This document shows positions 9,119 to 17,176 of a stretch of 64,000 nt of DNA, piece by piece. The notes under the pieces were generated by a model. The model saw only the letters and a program-made list of their open reading frames with translations. It made no database searches and had not been told where the DNA came from. Where the stretch lies: the NCBI GenBank assembly GCA_037045055.1, contig JBAOHJ010000001.1, positions 372,001 through 436,000 on the forward strand. Reading direction: 5' to 3'. The first letter of the stretch is position 1. Each line of letters begins with the position of its first letter. The position numbers and the translations under genes were made by a program. Origin of the DNA: Phosphoribacter sp037045055 (lineage in GTDB: Bacteria; Actinomycetota; Actinomycetes; Actinomycetales; Dermatophilaceae).

Positions 9119-10648
9119 GTGACGGAGACGGCATACCTCACCCGGATCGGCACCCTCATCAGGGACGCGCGCCGGCACAAGGGCCTCACCCAGGCCGAGC
9201 TCGCCCGCTCGTTGCGGACCAGCCAGAGCGCCGTCGCCCGGATCGAGCAGGGCAACCAGAACCTCTCCCTGGAGATGCTCGCCCGGATCGGCGAGGCGCT
9301 GGACAGCCAGTTCGTCAGTCTGGGCCACTCGGGCCCGCAGCATCTGCGGATCGTCGGCGGGCGCAAGCTCACCGGCGAGATCGAGGTCAAGACCTCCAAG
9401 AACGCCGCGGTGGCCCTGCTGTGCGCCAGCCTGCTCAACCGGGGCCGGACCACGCTGCGCAACCTGGCCCGGATCGAGGAGGTCAACCGGATCGTCGAGG
9501 TGCTCACCTCGATCGGGGTCAAGGTCCGCTGGCTGGCCGATCGCAACGACCTGGAGATCGTGCCCCCGGCCCACCTGGACCTGGAGCACATCGACGTCGA
9601 GGCCGCCCGGCGCACCCGGACCGTCATCATGTTCCTCGGGCCGCTGCTGCACGACCACCCGTCCTTCCGGCTGCCGTATGCCGGGGGGTGCGACCTGGGC
9701 ACGCGCACCGTCGAGCCACACATGGCCGCCCTGCGCCAGCTGGGCCTGCAGGTCGCCGCCACCCAGGGCTTCTACGAGATCACCGCGACCCCCCGGGTCC
9801 CGGCCCGCCCGATCGTGCTCACCGAACGCGGCGACACGGTCACCGAGAACGTCCTGCTCGCGGCGGCCCGCATCCCGGGCACCACGGTGATCCGCAACGC
9901 CAGCCCCAACTACATGGTCCAGGACCTGTGCTTCTTCCTGCAGGCGCTCGGCGTGGGCATCGAGGGCATCGGCACGACCACCCTGCGGGTCACCGGGATG
10001 CCCGAGATCGACGTCGACGTGGAGTACTCCCCGAGCGAGGACCCCATCGAGGCGATGAGCCTGCTCGCCGCCGCGGTGGTCACCGAGTCGGCGATCACCA
10101 TCCGCCGGGTGCCGATCGAGTTCATGGAGATCGAGCTGGCCACCCTCGAAGAGATGGGGATGCGCTACCACATCACACCCGAGTACCCGTCGGCCAACGG
10201 CCAGACCCGCCTGGTGGACCTCACCACGATCCCCGGCCCGTTGCACGCGCCCATCGACAAGATCCACCCGCTGCCCTTCCCCGGCCTGAACATCGACAAC
10301 CTGCCCTTCTTCGCCCTCGTCGGCGCCATGGCCGAGGGCACGACGATGCTGCACGACTGGGTCTACGAGAACCGCGCGATCTACCTCACCGAGCTCAACC
10401 GGGTCGGCGCCCGGGTCCAGCTGCTGGACCCGCACCGGGTGCTCATCGAGGGGCCGACCCGGTGGCGGGCCGCCGAGGTCATGTGCCCTCCGGCGCTGCG
10501 CCCGGGGGTGGTGGTCCTGTTGGCCATGCTCGCCGCCCCGGGGACCTCGGTGCTGCGCAACGTCTACGTCATCAACCGTGGGTACGAGGACCTCGCCGAC
10601 CGGCTCAACGCCCTGGGCGCGACCATCGAGGTGTTCCGGGACATCTGA
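9119..10648 (+). CDS. murA: XRE helix-turn-helix fused to a UDP-GlcNAc 1-carboxyvinyltransferase (MurA-like)
   Basis: The 509-residue protein has an N-terminal XRE-type helix-turn-helix (about 8-62; core GLTQAELARSLRTSQSAVARI) followed by a complete EPSP-synthase-fold domain of the MurA family (about 75-505). MurA transfers enolpyruvate from PEP to UDP-GlcNAc in the first committed step of peptidoglycan synthesis. Active-site features are present: the K94-N95 pair in KTSKNAAV and a cysteine in the mobile loop, C191 in AGGCDLGTRTV, equivalent to the fosfomycin-target cysteine. The GTG start gives no convincing ribosome site, so a leaderless message is possible. Whether it is the main MurA or a regulatory paralogue cannot be told from this window. 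Confidence 0.88.
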   Translation: MTETAYLTRIGTLIRDARRHKGLTQAELARSLRTSQSAVARIEQGNQNLSLEMLARIGEALDSQFVSLGHSGPQHLRIVGGRKLTGEIEVKTSKNAAVALLCASLLNRGRTTLRNLARIEEVNRIVEVLTSIGVKVRWLADRNDLEIVPPAHLDLEHIDVEAARRTRTVIMFLGPLLHDHPSFRLPYAGGCDLGTRTVEPHMAALRQLGLQVAATQGFYEITATPRVPARPIVLTERGDTVTENVLLAAARIPGTTVIRNASPNYMVQDLCFFLQALGVGIEGIGTTTLRVTGMPEIDVDVEYSPSEDPIEAMSLLAAAVVTESAITIRRVPIEFMEIELATLEEMGMRYHITPEYPSANGQTRLVDLTTIPGPLHAPIDKIHPLPFPGLNIDNLPFFALVGAMAEGTTMLHDWVYENRAIYLTELNRVGARVQLLDPHRVLIEGPTRWRAAEVMCPPALRPGVVVLLAMLAAPGTSVLRNVYVINRGYEDLADRLNALGATIEVFRDI

Positions 10649-10662
10649 GTCGTCCGCCGTGC

Positions 10663-11346
10663 TCAGGGCGCCCCGGACGCTCGGGCGGCTCGCGCCAGCA
10701 ACGACTGGCCGAACCATCCCGGCACCCGCCGTCGCACCGCCGCCGGCCCGTGCAGGTCCACCACCCCGGTGCGGATCGCCCGAGCCCAGGCCAGCTCGCC
10801 CCGCCAGATCCGGGTGAGCGCGCGCAGCGAGGTCGTCACGGTGACCGCCACGGGGAACCCGGGGTCGACGTCGCAGATGTCCGCCTCGCCACCGGCGACG
10901 ACGACCCACCAGTGCGCGCCGCGCCCCGGGACGTCCCGGAAGGACAGGGCCACGGTGGTGCGGTCGCCCGGCCAGGCCGCCACCGGGATGCTCCGGCGGA
11001 TGTCCCAGAGCAGCAGCTGCGGGTCCAGGTCCTCGTCGCCCAGCTCGGTGGCCCAGGTCAGCCCCCACCGGCCCAACCCGTTGACCACGTCGAGCAGGTC
11101 CGACCCGCACGCGGTCAGCTGGTATGCCGGCCGACCGCCCTCGTCGATCCGGGTGAGCACCCCGTTGCGCTCCAGGGAGCGCAGTCGCGTGGACAGCAGC
11201 GCCGGGGACATCCTGGGCACCCCCCGGCGTAGCTCGTTGAAGTGCCGGCTGCCCATGAGCAGCTCTCGGACGATCAGCAGCGTCCACCGCTCGTCGAGGA
11301 TCTCCATGGCCTTGGCGACCGGGCAGAACTGGCCGTAGCCCGCCAT
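10663..11346 (-). CDS. HxlR-family transcriptional regulator
   Basis: The 227-residue protein opens with an HxlR winged helix (about residues 5-100): CPVAKAMEILDERWTLLIV, then RHFNELRRGVPRMS and the recognition region LSTRLRSLERNGVL. The cysteine at position 8 is the one that senses redox state or electrophiles in several HxlR members. The C-terminal ~100 residues resemble the sterol-carrier/SCP2-like tail seen in longer members. The ATG at 11346 has an AAGGAG site 7 bases before it. It is divergent from a methyltransferase gene and is likely to regulate it. Confidence 0.85.
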   Translation of the reverse strand: MAGYGQFCPVAKAMEILDERWTLLIVRELLMGSRHFNELRRGVPRMSPALLSTRLRSLERNGVLTRIDEGGRPAYQLTACGSDLLDVVNGLGRWGLTWATELGDEDLDPQLLLWDIRRSIPVAAWPGDRTTVALSFRDVPGRGAHWWVVVAGGEADICDVDPGFPVAVTVTTSLRALTRIWRGELAWARAIRTGVVDLHGPAAVRRRVPGWFGQSLLARAARASGAP

Positions 11347-11403
11347 CGTGGCTCCTTCCCTCGGGCTCGACGACCATGACACGCCTCGGCCCCCCGGTGT
11401 CCA

Positions 11404-11434
11404 GTACACATCGTGAACCGTGGCGGTACAGATC
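11404..11434. promoter_or_regulatory. direct repeat in HxlR/methyltransferase intergenic region
   Basis: GTACACATC (11404-11412) and GTACAGATC (11426-11434) share 8 of 9 bases and are 22 bp apart, about two helical turns. They lie in the 152-base divergent gap, which fits a binding site for the neighbouring HxlR dimer. This is inference from spacing and position only. Confidence 0.35.
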
Positions 11435-11498
11435 CGGAACTGGCCCACCTCGCTGCCGGCGGGTCACAGTGCCTCGACGACGCGAGAAGGGAGTTGGC

Positions 11499-12308
11499 AT
11501 GACCGATGTCGCACTCAAGGCCGCGCACCGCGCGATGTGGGCCGCCGGGGACTACCCCGGCATCGCCGCCGAGCTGGTCGCGCCGTTGGGCGAGGTCCTC
11601 GTCCAGGCCGCCGCGGTGGCGGGGATCGACCGGGTGCTCGACGTGGCCGCGGGCACCGGCAACGCCGCGGTGGCGGCGGCCCGTCGTGGCGCCCGGGCGG
11701 TGGCCGCGGACCTCACCCCGGAGCTGCTCGAGGCCGGTCGGGCCGTCCATGGCGACCTGGTCGACTGGGTCCGCGCCGACGCCGAGGACCTGCCCTTCCT
11801 CGACGCCGACTTCGACGTCGCCCTGTCGTGCATCGGGGTGATGTTCGCGCCGTTCCACCAGCGGGGTGCCGCCGAGCTGCTGCGGGTCTGCCGGCCCGGC
11901 GGCCGGGTCGGTCTGCTGGCCTGGACCCCGCAGGGCTTCATCGGCCAGATGTTCGCGACGATGCGCCCGTATGCCGCCCCGCCACCACCGGGCGCGTCGC
12001 CACCGCCGCTGTGGGGCGACCCGGCGCACGTCACCGGGCTGTTCGGTCACGGGCTGCAGGACGTCACCACGACCTGCGCCACGCTGCGAGTGGACGCCTT
12101 CGCGGGCGGCGGACCGGGCGCTCTGCGCGAGTACTTCAAGCAGCGCTACGGCCCGACGATCGCCACCTACCGACGCCTCGGCGAGGACGCCGACGCGGTG
12201 GCGGCGCTGGACGGGGCGCTCGACGACCTCACCGCGCGGCATACCGCCCCGGACGGCTCGATGGCCTGGGAGTACCTGCTCGTCGTCGGCACACGCACGG
12301 CCGTGTGA
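11499..12308 (+). CDS. class I SAM-dependent methyltransferase
   Basis: The 269-residue protein has a class I methyltransferase core: motif I VLDVAAGTGNAAVAAA (about residue 47-62), an acidic ribose-contact residue in AVAADLTPEL, and motif IV-like DVALSCIGVMFAPFH. The ubiE/arsM-like layout points to a small-molecule substrate, but no specific one. The ATG at 11499 follows a GAAGGGAG ribosome site. It is divergent from the HxlR regulator and convergent with the alpha/beta hydrolase at 12317. Confidence 0.85.
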   Translation: MTDVALKAAHRAMWAAGDYPGIAAELVAPLGEVLVQAAAVAGIDRVLDVAAGTGNAAVAAARRGARAVAADLTPELLEAGRAVHGDLVDWVRADAEDLPFLDADFDVALSCIGVMFAPFHQRGAAELLRVCRPGGRVGLLAWTPQGFIGQMFATMRPYAAPPPPGASPPPLWGDPAHVTGLFGHGLQDVTTTCATLRVDAFAGGGPGALREYFKQRYGPTIATYRRLGEDADAVAALDGALDDLTARHTAPDGSMAWEYLLVVGTRTAV

Positions 12309-12316
12309 GCGCCGGG

Positions 12317-13231
12317 TCAGGGCAGCACGGCGGCGACGGCATCGGCGACCTCGGCGAGCCCGGGCTCGTCGAGCAGCAGGGTCAGGTGGTTCGCCGGCAC
12401 GCATCGGGTGTGCAGACCGCAGGGCGCGAGCCGGGCCAGCCGGGCCTCGTCGTAGGCGCCGTCGGGGTCGTCGAGCAGACCCCGCCGAGCCCACAGCAGC
12501 CGCACCGGCACCCCGGACTGCACGGCCCGGCGGGTGGCCCGCGCCGCGGTCGGATCGGTGGCCACGTCTCGGGCGTCCGCGAGCACCACGTCCGGTCGCA
12601 GGACCGCCCGGACGCCGGGGCCAGGGCCGTCCAGCTCGACGTCGTGGCCGGCGGCCACGGCCAGGTCCGCGTCGCGATCCGGGCCCAGGGCGCGCAACGC
12701 CGGGTGCGACCGCCAGTACCGCAGGTAGGCCGCCGAGTCCGGGAATGCCTGCCCGAGACGCCGTAGCGCCGGCCCCAGCGTCGCCCGGATCGTCGCGTCG
12801 ACGTCGGCCGCCCGCGGCAGCGGCACGGACAGGCCGCCGTCGAGCAGGACCAGCGCGTGGACGCCCGCCGGGTGCCCGGCAGCGGTCATGGCGGCGACCC
12901 AGGCGCCCATCGAGTGCCCGACGAGCACGACCGGGCGCGACCCGGCCGCGCGGCATACCGCCGCGACGTCCGCGGCGTGACCGGCCAGCCCGCGGGGGCG
13001 GCCGACCCCGGCGGAGTCGGCCCGGCCGCGCAGGCACGGGGCGAGCACGCGGACGTCGCGCTCACCCACCCGGCCCGCCACGGCGCGCGCCAGGGGTGCG
13101 AACCACAGACCGTTGGCGGTGATGCCGTGGACGGCGACGACGACCGGGGCGTCCGGGCGCGGATCGGCTGCGGACAGGTCGTGGACGGTGTAGCGCCCGC
13201 CAGGCCGGGTCAGCTCGACGTCGCGGGGCAC
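12317..13231 (-). CDS. alpha/beta hydrolase
   Basis: The 304-residue protein is an alpha/beta-fold hydrolase. It has an oxyanion HG motif (VVAVHGITANG), the nucleophile elbow GHSMGAW, an acid-containing late region and a final histidine in VPANHLTLL. I chose a GTG at 13231 that overlaps the last 22 bases of dxs, since the homologous fold starts directly after it; longer open frame upstream is dxs read in the wrong frame. It is probably co-transcribed with dxs. The substrate is unknown. Confidence 0.82.
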   Translation of the reverse strand: MPRDVELTRPGGRYTVHDLSAADPRPDAPVVVAVHGITANGLWFAPLARAVAGRVGERDVRVLAPCLRGRADSAGVGRPRGLAGHAADVAAVCRAAGSRPVVLVGHSMGAWVAAMTAAGHPAGVHALVLLDGGLSVPLPRAADVDATIRATLGPALRRLGQAFPDSAAYLRYWRSHPALRALGPDRDADLAVAAGHDVELDGPGPGVRAVLRPDVVLADARDVATDPTAARATRRAVQSGVPVRLLWARRGLLDDPDGAYDEARLARLAPCGLHTRCVPANHLTLLLDEPGLAEVADAVAAVLP

Positions 13232-15147
13232 GCCGACCCCCGGCCGAGCGCCGCCATGAGCGAGTCGGCGACGGCGTCGGGGGTCAGGCGGATCTGCTCG
13301 AGCACCTCCGCGCGCGAGGCGTGCTCGAGGAACCGCTTGGGGATGCCGTACAGGTGCACCGGGGACCGCCCTCCCGCCTCGCGCAGCGCCAACTCGATCT
13401 GCGACCCGACCCCGCCGACGACGAGGTTGTCCTCGATGACGGCCACCGCGGGGGCGCTGCGAGCCAGGGCGACGAGGTCCGGGCTCACCGGCAGGCACCA
13501 CCGCGGGTCGACGACGCGGACCGGCACGCCGTTGCCCGCCAGCTTCTCGGCCACCGCGACCGCGACCGTGGCCATCTCGCCCAGACCCACGACCAGCAGG
13601 TCCACGTCGGCCGGCGTCGCCGCCCCGGCGTCGGTCACGGTCTCGCGGGGCGAGTCCGGCTCGACGAGCACGTCGACGCTGCCCTGGCGGCGCAGCGCCG
13701 GCAGCGGGGCCGGCGGGTTCTGCTTGGAGAAGCGCAGCACGGTCGGGGCGTCGGCGACCTCGACCGCCTCGCGCAGCGCGCGGTCCAGCTCGGCGGCGTC
13801 GCGGGGCGCGGCCAGGTGCAGCCCGGGGACCAGTCCGGTGAGCGACATATCCCACATGCCGTTGTGCGAGGCGCCGTCGTTGCCGGTGATCCCGGCCCGG
13901 TCCAGGACGAAGGTGACCCCCGCCCGGTGCAGCGCACAGTCCATGAGCACCTGGTCGAAGGCGCGGTTGAGGAACGTCGCGTAGACGCACACCACCGGGT
14001 GCAACCCTCCGAAGGCCAGCCCGGCGGCCATGGTGACCGCGTGCTGCTCGGCGATCCCGACGTCGAACACCCTCTCGGGGTGCCGTTGGGCGAACTCCTG
14101 CAGACCGACCGGGATGAGCATCGCCGCGGTGATCGCGACGACGTCCGGGCGGTCGGCGGCCACCGCGACGAGCGAGTCGCTGAACTCGTCGGTCCAGATC
14201 CGGCCCTTGACCTGCAGCGGCAGCCCGGTCTCCGGGTTGATCCGGTCCACCGCGTGGAACCGGTCGGCCTCGTCGGCGCGGGCCGGGGCGTAGCCCTTGC
14301 CCTTCTTGGTCAACACGTGCACGAGCACCGGCCCGCCGAAGGCCCGGGCCCGACGCAACGCCGACTCCACGGCCGGCTCGTCGTGCCCGTCGACCGGCCC
14401 GAGGTACTTGATCCCGAGATCCTCGAACAGCCCCTGCGGCGCGACGAAGTCCTTCAGCCCCTTCTTCATCCCGTGCACCGCGCCGTAGACCACCCCGCCG
14501 ATGACCGGGGTGCGGGCCAGGGCCTGGCGGCCCCAGTCGAGCAGGTGCTCGTAGCCCTGCATGGTCCGCAGCGTCGCCAGGTGGTCGGCCAGCCCGCCCT
14601 GGGTGCGGGCGTAGGAGCGGGCGTTGTCGTTGACGACGACGACCAGCGGCAGGTCCTTGTCCGCGGCGATGTTGTTCAGCGCCTCCCACGCCATGCCGCC
14701 GGTGAGGGCGCCGTCGCCGATGACCGCGACGGTATGCCGGTCGCGCCGGTCGGTCAGGCGCCGTGCCTTGGCGATGCCGTCGGCCCACGACAGGGACGTC
14801 GAGGCGTGCGAGTTCTCCACGACGTCGTGCTCGGACTCGGCACGGCTGGGGTACCCGGACAGGCCCCCCCGGGCGCGCAGCCGGGAGAAGTCCCGCCGGC
14901 CGGTGAGCAGCTTGTGCACGTAGGCCTGGTGGCCGGTGTCGAAGACGAAGGTGTCGCGCGGGGAGTCGAACACCCTGTGCAGCGCGATGGTGAGCTCGAC
15001 GACGCCGAGGTTGGGCCCCAGGTGGCCTCCGGTGCGAGACACCGAGTCGACGAGGAAGGCGCGGATCTCCTCGGCCAGGGCCGGCAGGTCCCCCGGGGCC
15101 AGGGCCCGCACGTCCGCGGGCCCGTGGATCGTGTCCAGCAGCGTCAC
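13210..15147 (-). CDS. dxs: 1-deoxy-D-xylulose-5-phosphate synthase
   Basis: The 645-residue thiamine-diphosphate enzyme joins pyruvate and glyceraldehyde-3-phosphate, the first step of the MEP isoprenoid pathway. The ThDP site is visible in AVIGDGALTGGMAWEALNN, preceded by the substrate-site histidine in TGHQAY. The pyrimidine-binding transketolase domain (DVGIAEQHAVTMAAGLA) and C-terminal domain follow. Length and order match Dxs. Translation starts at a GTG at 15147 with a GAGG stretch upstream. Its 3' end overlaps the alpha/beta hydrolase. Confidence 0.96.
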   Translation of the reverse strand: MTLLDTIHGPADVRALAPGDLPALAEEIRAFLVDSVSRTGGHLGPNLGVVELTIALHRVFDSPRDTFVFDTGHQAYVHKLLTGRRDFSRLRARGGLSGYPSRAESEHDVVENSHASTSLSWADGIAKARRLTDRRDRHTVAVIGDGALTGGMAWEALNNIAADKDLPLVVVVNDNARSYARTQGGLADHLATLRTMQGYEHLLDWGRQALARTPVIGGVVYGAVHGMKKGLKDFVAPQGLFEDLGIKYLGPVDGHDEPAVESALRRARAFGGPVLVHVLTKKGKGYAPARADEADRFHAVDRINPETGLPLQVKGRIWTDEFSDSLVAVAADRPDVVAITAAMLIPVGLQEFAQRHPERVFDVGIAEQHAVTMAAGLAFGGLHPVVCVYATFLNRAFDQVLMDCALHRAGVTFVLDRAGITGNDGASHNGMWDMSLTGLVPGLHLAAPRDAAELDRALREAVEVADAPTVLRFSKQNPPAPLPALRRQGSVDVLVEPDSPRETVTDAGAATPADVDLLVVGLGEMATVAVAVAEKLAGNGVPVRVVDPRWCLPVSPDLVALARSAPAVAVIEDNLVVGGVGSQIELALREAGGRSPVHLYGIPKRFLEHASRAEVLEQIRLTPDAVADSLMAALGRGSACPATSS

Positions 15148-15209
15148 GAACGTCCGTCCTCGAGGTCGACCGGGTCGGTCGAGTCTAGATCACCGGGCCG
15201 GGCCGGGCC

Positions 15210-15590
15210 CTACAGGCGGGGGACGAAGTGCCGCCCGGTGAGGGCCTCGTGGACCAGCTCGGCGCCCCGCCGGGCCGCCCGCAGCCGCAGCCCCTCGGCC
15301 TGCATCTGCTCCATCACCGCGGCCAACGCCTCGGGCGTCAGGTGCGGGCCGAGCTCCACGCGGACCTGCCGGTAGGCCTCCCGCAGGGTGTCCACCTGAC
15401 CGGCGAGGTGCCGCTGGGCGAGCCAGGCCAGAGCGACCGGGTGCCGACGCCACCCGGCATACCCGCGATAGTCGCTCGGGCACTGGTCCAGCAGCCACCC
15501 GACGGCGCGGTCCTGCCAGCCGGGGTGACCGGGCGGGGGCACTGCAGGCGGCCACCCCGGCGGGCCCGGGGTGCCGGCCGGGGTGGGCAC
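15210..15590 (-). CDS. conserved small protein of unknown function
   Basis: The 126-residue protein starts at a GTG at 15590, one base after the FKBP stop on the same strand, so the two are likely cotranscribed. The first ~25 residues are Pro/Gly-rich (TPAGTPGPPGWPP). The rest is predicted helical with many Arg and Leu residues (WLAQRHLAGQVDTLREAY, ALAAVMEQMQAEGLRLRAA). There is no signal peptide, membrane helix or known catalytic motif. I do not recognise the family. High GC at third positions and a tight junction support it as a real gene. Confidence 0.65.
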   Translation of the reverse strand: MPTPAGTPGPPGWPPAVPPPGHPGWQDRAVGWLLDQCPSDYRGYAGWRRHPVALAWLAQRHLAGQVDTLREAYRQVRVELGPHLTPEALAAVMEQMQAEGLRLRAARRGAELVHEALTGRHFVPRL

Positions 15591-15591
15591 G

Positions 15592-15978
15592 TCAGCGCGC
15601 GTCGAGCAGGTCGACGACGAAGACGAGGGTCTCCCCCGGGCGGATGAACCGTCCGGCACCCCGGTCGCCGTAGGCCAGGTGGGGCGGGACGGTCAGCCGG
15701 CGCCGGCCGCCGACGCGCATGCCCACCAGGCCCTCGTCCCACCCCGCGATGACCTGCCCGACCCCGACGGTGAAGTCCAGCGGCTGGCCGCGCGACCACG
15801 AGGAGTCGAACTCCTCCCCGGTGGAGAACGCCCACCCCACGTAGTGGGCGCTGACCGTCTGGCCGGCCGCCACCGCCGCGCCGGACCCGACCTGCACGTC
15901 GTCGACGACGAGGAAGGACGGCGGGAACTCGCCGGGGAAGTCCAGCTCGGGCTTGGTCCGGTCCGGGGGTGCGCCCAT
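15592..15978 (-). CDS. cytosolic FKBP-type peptidyl-prolyl isomerase
   Basis: The 128-residue protein is a single FKBP domain that speeds proline cis-trans isomerisation. Active-site residues are intact: AHYVGW, EFDSSW, VIAGWDEGL, and the late aromatic in LAYGDRG. There is no signal peptide. The ATG at 15978 has AAGGAG 6 bases upstream. A second, exported FKBP lies just upstream, and pafA follows further upstream, all on the minus strand. Confidence 0.92.
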   Translation of the reverse strand: MGAPPDRTKPELDFPGEFPPSFLVVDDVQVGSGAAVAAGQTVSAHYVGWAFSTGEEFDSSWSRGQPLDFTVGVGQVIAGWDEGLVGMRVGGRRRLTVPPHLAYGDRGAGRFIRPGETLVFVVDLLDAR

Positions 15979-16040
15979 CGGCTGCTCCTTGCGCGTCGCG
16001 GCGCGGCCGCGTCGGGTCGTCTCACCCCCGAGTATGCCGG

Positions 16041-17057
16041 TCAGTCGGCTCCGAGCACGTCGATGACGAACACCATGGTGTCGGTGCCGGAGATCGTCGG
16101 AGGCCGCCCGGCGTCGCCGTAGCCGTCCTTGGGCGGCACGAGCACCAGCAGCCGGGACCCGACCGTGGCGCCGACGAGGGCGGTGTCCCAGCCCTTGACG
16201 ACCTGGCCGCGCCCGACCGGGAAGCTGGCGGGGGCGCCCCTGGTCCAGGACGAGTCGAACACGCTGCCGTCCTTCCACAGCACCCCGGTGTAGTGCACCA
16301 GGACGCTCTGGCCGCTCGCCACGGCGGCCCCGGTGCCCGCGATCAGCGGCTGGACGACGGTGTCCGCCGGCGGGGTGGCGCCGGCCGGGACGGTGATCGT
16401 CGGCCCGGCGGCCGCGTCGAAGGTCACCGTGGGCAGCCCGGCGGCCGGCGGCACCTCGGTGCCCTCGGCCCGCTTCAGGGGCGTGGTCACCGCGGTGACG
16501 TCGGCGACGAGCACGAGATTGTCGGTGCCGGACACCCCCAGGTCGGTGCGCCCGGAGGATCCGAAGGCATCCCCGGGCGGGATGACCAGCAGGACGCGCG
16601 AGCCGTTCTGCACCCCGGTCAGGCCGGCGATGAGGCCCTTGATCGTCGTGGTGTCCGACAGCGCGAAGCTCTGCGGTCCGCCCTGGCCGTATGTCGTGTC
16701 CAGGAGCTTGCCGTCCTTGCCCAGCACGAGGGTGAGCTCGCTCTTGACGACGCTGTCCGGGGTGCTCAACGCGCCGGTGCCGGGCGTGAGGATACGCCGG
16801 GTGGTCGTGCTCACCGACACCGGAGCGGAGGCGAGGGTGACCGTGGGCGCCGCGCCGGTCGGTCCGCCGGTGACGGTGATCCCGTCGAGGACGGCCTGGT
16901 CGCCGGCGCCGCCCAACGCGCTCGCCGAGGCCGACGGCGTGCCCGACCCGGTCGGGCTCGGGGAGCCGGAGGTGCCGCTGCATGCGCCGAGAGCTCCCCC
17001 GGCCAGGACGGTGGCCGCGAGCACGGCGGCGACGTGGGCGGGGCGATGGTGCGACAC
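16041..17057 (-). CDS. FKBP-type isomerase lipoprotein with two FKBP-like domains
   Basis: The 338-residue protein has a lipobox LGAC with the cysteine at position 26, then a Ser/Thr/Pro-rich linker, so it should be tethered outside the cytoplasmic membrane. Two FKBP-like domains follow. The second (about 225-338) keeps active-site motifs VHYTGVLW, VFDSSW and VVKGWD. The first (about 85-190) has the same fold pattern, but these positions read SELTLVL, LLDTTY and IKGLIAG, so it is probably not an active isomerase. It starts at a GTG at 17057 after GAGGATCC. Confidence 0.88.
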   Translation of the reverse strand: MSHHRPAHVAAVLAATVLAGGALGACSGTSGSPSPTGSGTPSASASALGGAGDQAVLDGITVTGGPTGAAPTVTLASAPVSVSTTTRRILTPGTGALSTPDSVVKSELTLVLGKDGKLLDTTYGQGGPQSFALSDTTTIKGLIAGLTGVQNGSRVLLVIPPGDAFGSSGRTDLGVSGTDNLVLVADVTAVTTPLKRAEGTEVPPAAGLPTVTFDAAAGPTITVPAGATPPADTVVQPLIAGTGAAVASGQSVLVHYTGVLWKDGSVFDSSWTRGAPASFPVGRGQVVKGWDTALVGATVGSRLLVLVPPKDGYGDAGRPPTISGTDTMVFVIDVLGAD

Positions 17058-17176
17058 GGGGGATCCTCGGGCAGCTGGGAGGTCGGCCGGCGAGTGCCGG
17101 GCCGCAGACGAGCCGGGTCACCCTACCCCGGTCGCCTGTGCGCGGGTCGCGCGGGCCGTCCCCGCGGACGAGCGCG

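Noticed and set aside
12317..14788. 823-codon minus frame suggesting a large fusion protein
   Set aside because: Beyond 13231 it overlaps dxs in the wrong frame; only the hydrolase part shows a real protein.
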